Source of the DNA: Virgisporangium aliadipatigenens
GTDB lineage: Bacteria > Actinomycetota > Actinomycetes > Mycobacteriales > Micromonosporaceae
Length of the DNA stretch: 64,000 nt
Direction: 5' to 3'
Assembly (NCBI RefSeq): GCF_016863615.1
Contig: NZ_BOPF01000007.1
Location: forward strand, 186,001 to 250,000
In this document: positions 60,600 through 64,000 of the stretch, in pieces
Numbering within the stretch: position 1 is the stretch's first letter
Layout: each line of letters starts with the position of its first letter
Translations under genes and position numbers: made by a program
The notes under the pieces: model-generated
Seen by the model: the letters and a program-made list of their open reading frames with translations, nothing else
Database searches by the model: none
Told to the model about the DNA's origin: nothing

Positions 60600-63389
60600 A
60601 TGCAAACGGGGGAATTTGCACTGTACGGCCGTGCGCGCGAGTGCGCGTACGTGGACGTGTTGTTGGACAAACTCCGTCACGGCACCGGGTCCGGGGTGGT
60701 CTTCGCCGGCCCGACCGGCATCGGCAAATCCGCACTTGTCGACTACGTTCTGTCACGTTCTGCCGATGACCTGCGGGTCCTGTACGCGCGCGGGGTCGCC
60801 GCCGAGAGCGGGCTTGCGTTCGCCGGGCTGCACGAGCTGCTGGCTCCCGTGCTCGGGTTCCTGCCGGGCATCCCGCAGCGGCAGCGGGCCGTGCTGTCGG
60901 CCGCCTTCGCCCTCTCCGACGACGCGGACGCGGCGGCCGACCCGTTCGTGGCCGGGGCCGGGGCGCTGCACCTGCTCGCCGCGGCCGCCGCCGAGGGGCC
61001 GCCGGTGCTGGTGGTCGTCGACGACCTCGACCGCTGGGACGCGACCTCCCGGCGGGTGCTGCTGTTCGTGGCGCGCCGCGCCGCCTCGGCCGGCATCGGC
61101 ATGGTGCTGACCACGGCCGGCGGGCCGGGCGTCGAGGACGAGTGGGGGCTGCCGGCGCACCGGCTCGCGCCGCTGGACCCGGCGGCGAGCGCCGCGTTGG
61201 TGCGCCGGGCGAGCCCGGTCCCGCCGGCCGAGGCGATCGTGGGACGGCTGGTCGCGGCCGCGTCCGGGTTGCCGCTGGCGCTGGTCGAGCTGCCCGCGCA
61301 GTTGAGCGTCGAGCAGCTCGGCGGGGCGACGCCGGCGCCCGACCCGCTGCCGGTCGGCGAGGCGGTGCGACGGATGTTCGGGGCGCGGCTGGCGGGATAC
61401 GGCCGGCCGGCGCGCACCGCGCTGCTCGTCGCCGCCGCCGCGGGCCCGGTCGGGCTGCGCACCACCCTGGACGCCCTGGTGGCGCTGGGCGTCGCCGAGA
61501 CGGCCCTGGACGTCGCCGAGGACGACGGGCTGGTGACGCTGGACAGCGACGGGGTGGCGTTCCGGCATCCGCTGGTGCGCGCGCTCGCCTACCACGACGC
61601 GCCGCTGCCCGAGCGGCGCGCCGCGCACGCCGCGCTCGCGGCCGTCACGACCGGGGAGGAGCGGGCCCGTCACCTGGCCGCGGGGGTGCCGTGGCCGGAC
61701 GAGCGGGTCGCCGCCGAGCTGGAGCGGGTCGCCACCTCGCCGGTCGGGCACCTCTCCGCCGGGGCCTGCGCCGAGCTGCTGGCCCGCGCCGCCGACCTGT
61801 CCGTGGACCGGACCGCCCGGGCCCGTCGCAGCGTCCGGGCCGCGGAGCTGTGGGGGCTCGCCGGTGCCTGGGATTCCGCGGGAGAACTCCTGGAGCGCGT
61901 CCCGCGCCTCACCGACGACGTCGCCGTGCGGGCCGGCGCGCGGGCGGTGCACGCGCGCGGGGTCCTGCTGCGGGGCCGTCCGGTGTCGGCGCGTCGCGTC
62001 CTGGTGAGCGAGGCGGTGCGGATCCGGGCCGCGCACCCGGCGGGCGCGACGGTGCTGCTGCTGGACGCGGCCGAGGCCTCCTGGCTGGCGGGCGAGGGCA
62101 CCGCGGCGCTGCTGGCCGTGCGGCACGCCCGCCGCCTCGCCGCCCCGGGCCCGCTCGACCTGCTCAGCGCCGTTCAGTCGGCGACGGTGCTGGCGCACTG
62201 CGGGCACGGCGTCGAGGCGCGCGAACTGTTCGACGAGCGCCGCGTCGCGCTGGCCCGCCGGCTGGCCGAGGGGCCGGTCGCACCGGGCTGGTGGCGGGTG
62301 GTGCGCATCCACCTGCCCCGGCTGCTGGCCCGCCTCGGCCACCTCGAGCCGGCCGCCGCGCTGCTGGACGAGACGCTGACCCGCGCGACGCGGCGTTCGG
62401 CGCTCGGGGTGCTGCCCGCGCTGCTGGTGCTGCGGGCCGAGCTGGGGATCGTCTTCGGGGACTGGATCGCCGCGCGGTCCGCCGCCGAACGCGCCGTCGA
62501 GACGGCCGGGCGCACCGGTCAGTCCGCCGACGCCGCGGCCGCGCTGCTGATCCTCGGCTGGCTCGCCGGGACCCGCGGCGACGCGGCCGCCTGCCGGGAG
62601 TTCGTGGCGCGGGCGCGGGAGATCGTCGACCGGCACCGGCTCGGCGGGCTCGACCCGGCGCTGCACGCCGCCGAGGCGCACCTGGACCTGGCGGGCGGCG
62701 ACCCGGAGGCCGCGTTCGCCCGGTTGGAGCGGGCCGGCCGCCAGGCGGAGGCGGACGAACTCGTCGACTGCGGGCCGCTGCCGTGGATCGCCGACCTCGC
62801 GGAGGCCGCCGTCGCCACGGGCCGGACCGGGCAGGCGCAACGGCTGCTGGCCGCCGCGCGGCGGCAGGACCGGCTGGCGCCGCCCGTGCTGGCCCGCGCC
62901 GCCGCGCTGGTGGCCGGGGAGGCGGGCGGGGCGCTGTTCGCCGAGGCGGTGGGCGCCGGTGCGGGGCCGGCCGGGCCGTTCGAGCACGCGCGCGCCGCGC
63001 TCTGCTACGGCGAGTGGCTCACCCGGCGGGGCCAGCGGGGCGAGGCGCTGCCACTGCTGCGGGCCGCACTCGTGACGTTCACCCGGATGAACGTGACTCC
63101 CTGGACCGCTCGCGCGCAGCGGGCCCTGGCCTCGGTGGACGCCGCGTCCCCGGAGCCGGGACCGGCACCACCGGCGCCCGCGGCCGCGGACCTGACCGTG
63201 CAGGAACAGCGGGTCACGATGCTGGTCGGGCAGGGCGCGACCAACCGGGAGGCGGCGCGGGCGCTGTTCGTCAGCCCGAAGACCATCGAGTTCCACCTGC
63301 GCAGCATCTACCGCAAGCTCGGCGTGCGCTCCCGCGCGGAGTTGGCGCACCGCCTCGGGCGGGGCCGGCTGACCGACGCGGCGCGGTGA
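60600..63389 (+). CDS. LAL-type LuxR-family transcriptional regulator
   Basis: 929-aa large ATP-binding LuxR regulator. The N-terminal AAA domain has Walker A GPTGIGKSALV at about residues 39-49 and Walker B VLVVVDDLDRWD. A long helical, TPR-like middle follows. The C-terminal LuxR HTH is at about 865-920 (LTVQEQRVTMLVGQGATNRE, then LFVSPKTIEFHLRSIYRKL). ATG 60600 was chosen over a TTG two codons before. Such regulators act on sugar or secondary metabolite genes; the target is unknown. Confidence 0.88.
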   Translation: MQTGEFALYGRARECAYVDVLLDKLRHGTGSGVVFAGPTGIGKSALVDYVLSRSADDLRVLYARGVAAESGLAFAGLHELLAPVLGFLPGIPQRQRAVLSAAFALSDDADAAADPFVAGAGALHLLAAAAAEGPPVLVVVDDLDRWDATSRRVLLFVARRAASAGIGMVLTTAGGPGVEDEWGLPAHRLAPLDPAASAALVRRASPVPPAEAIVGRLVAAASGLPLALVELPAQLSVEQLGGATPAPDPLPVGEAVRRMFGARLAGYGRPARTALLVAAAAGPVGLRTTLDALVALGVAETALDVAEDDGLVTLDSDGVAFRHPLVRALAYHDAPLPERRAAHAALAAVTTGEERARHLAAGVPWPDERVAAELERVATSPVGHLSAGACAELLARAADLSVDRTARARRSVRAAELWGLAGAWDSAGELLERVPRLTDDVAVRAGARAVHARGVLLRGRPVSARRVLVSEAVRIRAAHPAGATVLLLDAAEASWLAGEGTAALLAVRHARRLAAPGPLDLLSAVQSATVLAHCGHGVEARELFDERRVALARRLAEGPVAPGWWRVVRIHLPRLLARLGHLEPAAALLDETLTRATRRSALGVLPALLVLRAELGIVFGDWIAARSAAERAVETAGRTGQSADAAAALLILGWLAGTRGDAAACREFVARAREIVDRHRLGGLDPALHAAEAHLDLAGGDPEAAFARLERAGRQAEADELVDCGPLPWIADLAEAAVATGRTGQAQRLLAAARRQDRLAPPVLARAAALVAGEAGGALFAEAVGAGAGPAGPFEHARAALCYGEWLTRRGQRGEALPLLRAALVTFTRMNVTPWTARAQRALASVDAASPEPGPAPPAPAAADLTVQEQRVTMLVGQGATNREAARALFVSPKTIEFHLRSIYRKLGVRSRAELAHRLGRGRLTDAAR

Positions 63390-63394
63390 CGCGA

Positions 63395-63428
63395 CGGGCG
63401 GGCCGGGGCAGGAACCCCGGCCCGCCCG
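63395..63428. terminator. Strong bidirectional terminator hairpin
   Basis: A 14-bp perfect GC-rich stem (63395-63408 with 63415-63428) and 6-nt loop CAGGAA between the convergent LuxR gene and the secreted-protein gene. Confidence 0.75.
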
Positions 63429-63438
63429 AGGGGCGCGG

Positions 63439-64000
63439 CTACTGCACGAAGACCGCGGGGCTGCCCGGCGAACTGCTGACGACGGCCGGCGCATAGGTGG
63501 CCGTGAAGAAGCTGCTCGACGGGCAGAGGACCGATCCGGTGGACTTCGCGAAGGCCGCGTTGCTGAACGCGATCGAGTTGTCGGCGTTGGACGTCGTGCC
63601 GCTGAAGGTCTTGTCGACGACCTGGTACACGCACGTGGTGGAGCCGAGGAGCGTGCTCAGCTTGACGGTCGCCTGGATCACGCCGGCGTTGCCCGAGGCG
63701 ATCGTGATGGCGCCGGTGCTGCCGTTGACGGCGGCGTCGAACGGCAGGTTGTTGATGGTGATGCTCTGCACGCCGGTGACGCCGAAGATGTTGGACGTGC
63801 AGGAGGTGAACGTCTGCGCGGTCACCGACTCGGTGGCGACGCCGCCGGCGGGCGGGTTGGCGGTGACGGTGCCGCTGAACGACGACTCCTTGCACGTGAC
63901 ACCGGTCGTGCCGGTGGCCGTGGTGTAGAACGTGGCGGCGGTGCCGGCCTTGAGGCTCGAGGTGATGACCGCGCCGACCGCGACGGCGGGGCCGCCGAGG
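63439..64000 (-). CDS. C-terminal part of a probably secreted protein (5' end outside window)
   Basis: The minus-strand frame is open from the right edge to TAG at 63441-63439, giving 186+ residues. The sequence is Ser/Thr/Gly/Val-rich with few charges and four Cys (VTCKES, TSCTSN, STTCVYQ, VLCPSS), suggesting two disulfides in an exported beta-sandwich. A GTG at 63825 is in frame, but similar composition continues upstream, so the true start lies beyond the window. I do not recognise the family. Confidence 0.7.
   Translation of the reverse strand, partial: LGGPAVAVGAVITSSLKAGTAATFYTTATGTTGVTCKESSFSGTVTANPPAGGVATESVTAQTFTSCTSNIFGVTGVQSITINNLPFDAAVNGSTGAITIASGNAGVIQATVKLSTLLGSTTCVYQVVDKTFSGTTSNADNSIAFSNAAFAKSTGSVLCPSSSFFTATYAPAVVSSSPGSPAVFVQ

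Overview
The window looks like chromosome from a high-GC actinomycete. Third codon positions are almost all G or C, GTG starts and 4-nt ATGA/GTGA gene overlaps are frequent, and there are F420-type PPOX proteins, FCD-type GntR regulators, an IS982-type insertion and LAL/LuxR regulators. The exact genus cannot be read from the sequence alone. No rRNA, tRNA, CRISPR array, replication origin or prophage was seen.

Region 1 (about 1-22.5 kb) is an oxalate/C2 utilisation locus. It holds an OFA-type oxalate/formate MFS transporter, two candidate NDP-forming CoA ligases (a fused 715-aa acyl-CoA synthetase and a SucCD-like pair), and a ThDP enzyme of the ILVBL/HACL2 type that probably decarboxylates oxalyl-CoA. 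It also holds a ketopantoate-reductase-family protein like the PanE2 oxalyl-CoA reductase of Methylobacterium, an NAD-dependent Mo formate dehydrogenase (fdsGBAD-like) with an aldehyde dehydrogenase, and the glyoxylate-to-glycerate genes gcl, glxR and hyi. No formyl-CoA:oxalate CoA-transferase is present. Two paralogous GntR/FCD regulators flank the locus, and copies of a 12-bp palindrome, ACTGTATACAGT, sit in front of nearly every transcription unit, so the locus reads as one regulon. The proposed flow is: oxalate in; oxalyl-CoA; then either decarboxylation to formyl-CoA and formate oxidation to NADH and CO2, or reduction to glyoxylate, tartronate semialdehyde and glycerate. Two PPOX proteins and an EAL-DICT c-di-GMP phosphodiesterase lie inside this region.

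Region 2 (22.5-38.5 kb) is mixed. It has an erythromycin-esterase-family protein divergent from a double-MerR regulator, a GNAT acetyltransferase, an IS982-family element abutting a 166-bp MITE-like element, a DinB/DUF664 protein, a hypothetical protein, an SRPBCC protein and a membrane chemoreceptor-like protein. It also has a 1740-residue kinase-ATPase-GAF-GAF-diguanylate cyclase, a NarL/DesK-type two-component pair and an ABC-2 permease without its ATPase.

Region 3 (38.6-45.5 kb) contains a tightly coupled cassette: NrtR-type Nudix regulator, J-domain pseudokinase, VWA protein and a divergent PurA-like ligase. A perfect palindrome lies in front of the first gene. I consider this the best candidate for an under-described system. 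A small membrane protein and an SDR / hypothetical / zinc-ADH operon follow.

Region 4 (45.6-57.1 kb) is a sugar catabolic cluster under a DeoR/AgaR regulator: amidohydrolase, GH4 hydrolase, AgaS-like SIS protein, ABC importer without ATPase, two PfkB kinases, a class II aldolase and an M20 peptidase. It suggests a galactosamine/tagatose-type pathway fed by an ABC importer instead of a PTS.

Region 5 (57.1-64 kb) holds a MerR-like HTH protein divergent from a 51-aa membrane peptide, a 693-aa protein of unknown function, a 78-nt strongly self-complementary intergenic element, a LAL-type LuxR regulator with a strong bidirectional terminator, and the C-terminal part of a secreted protein running off the right edge.
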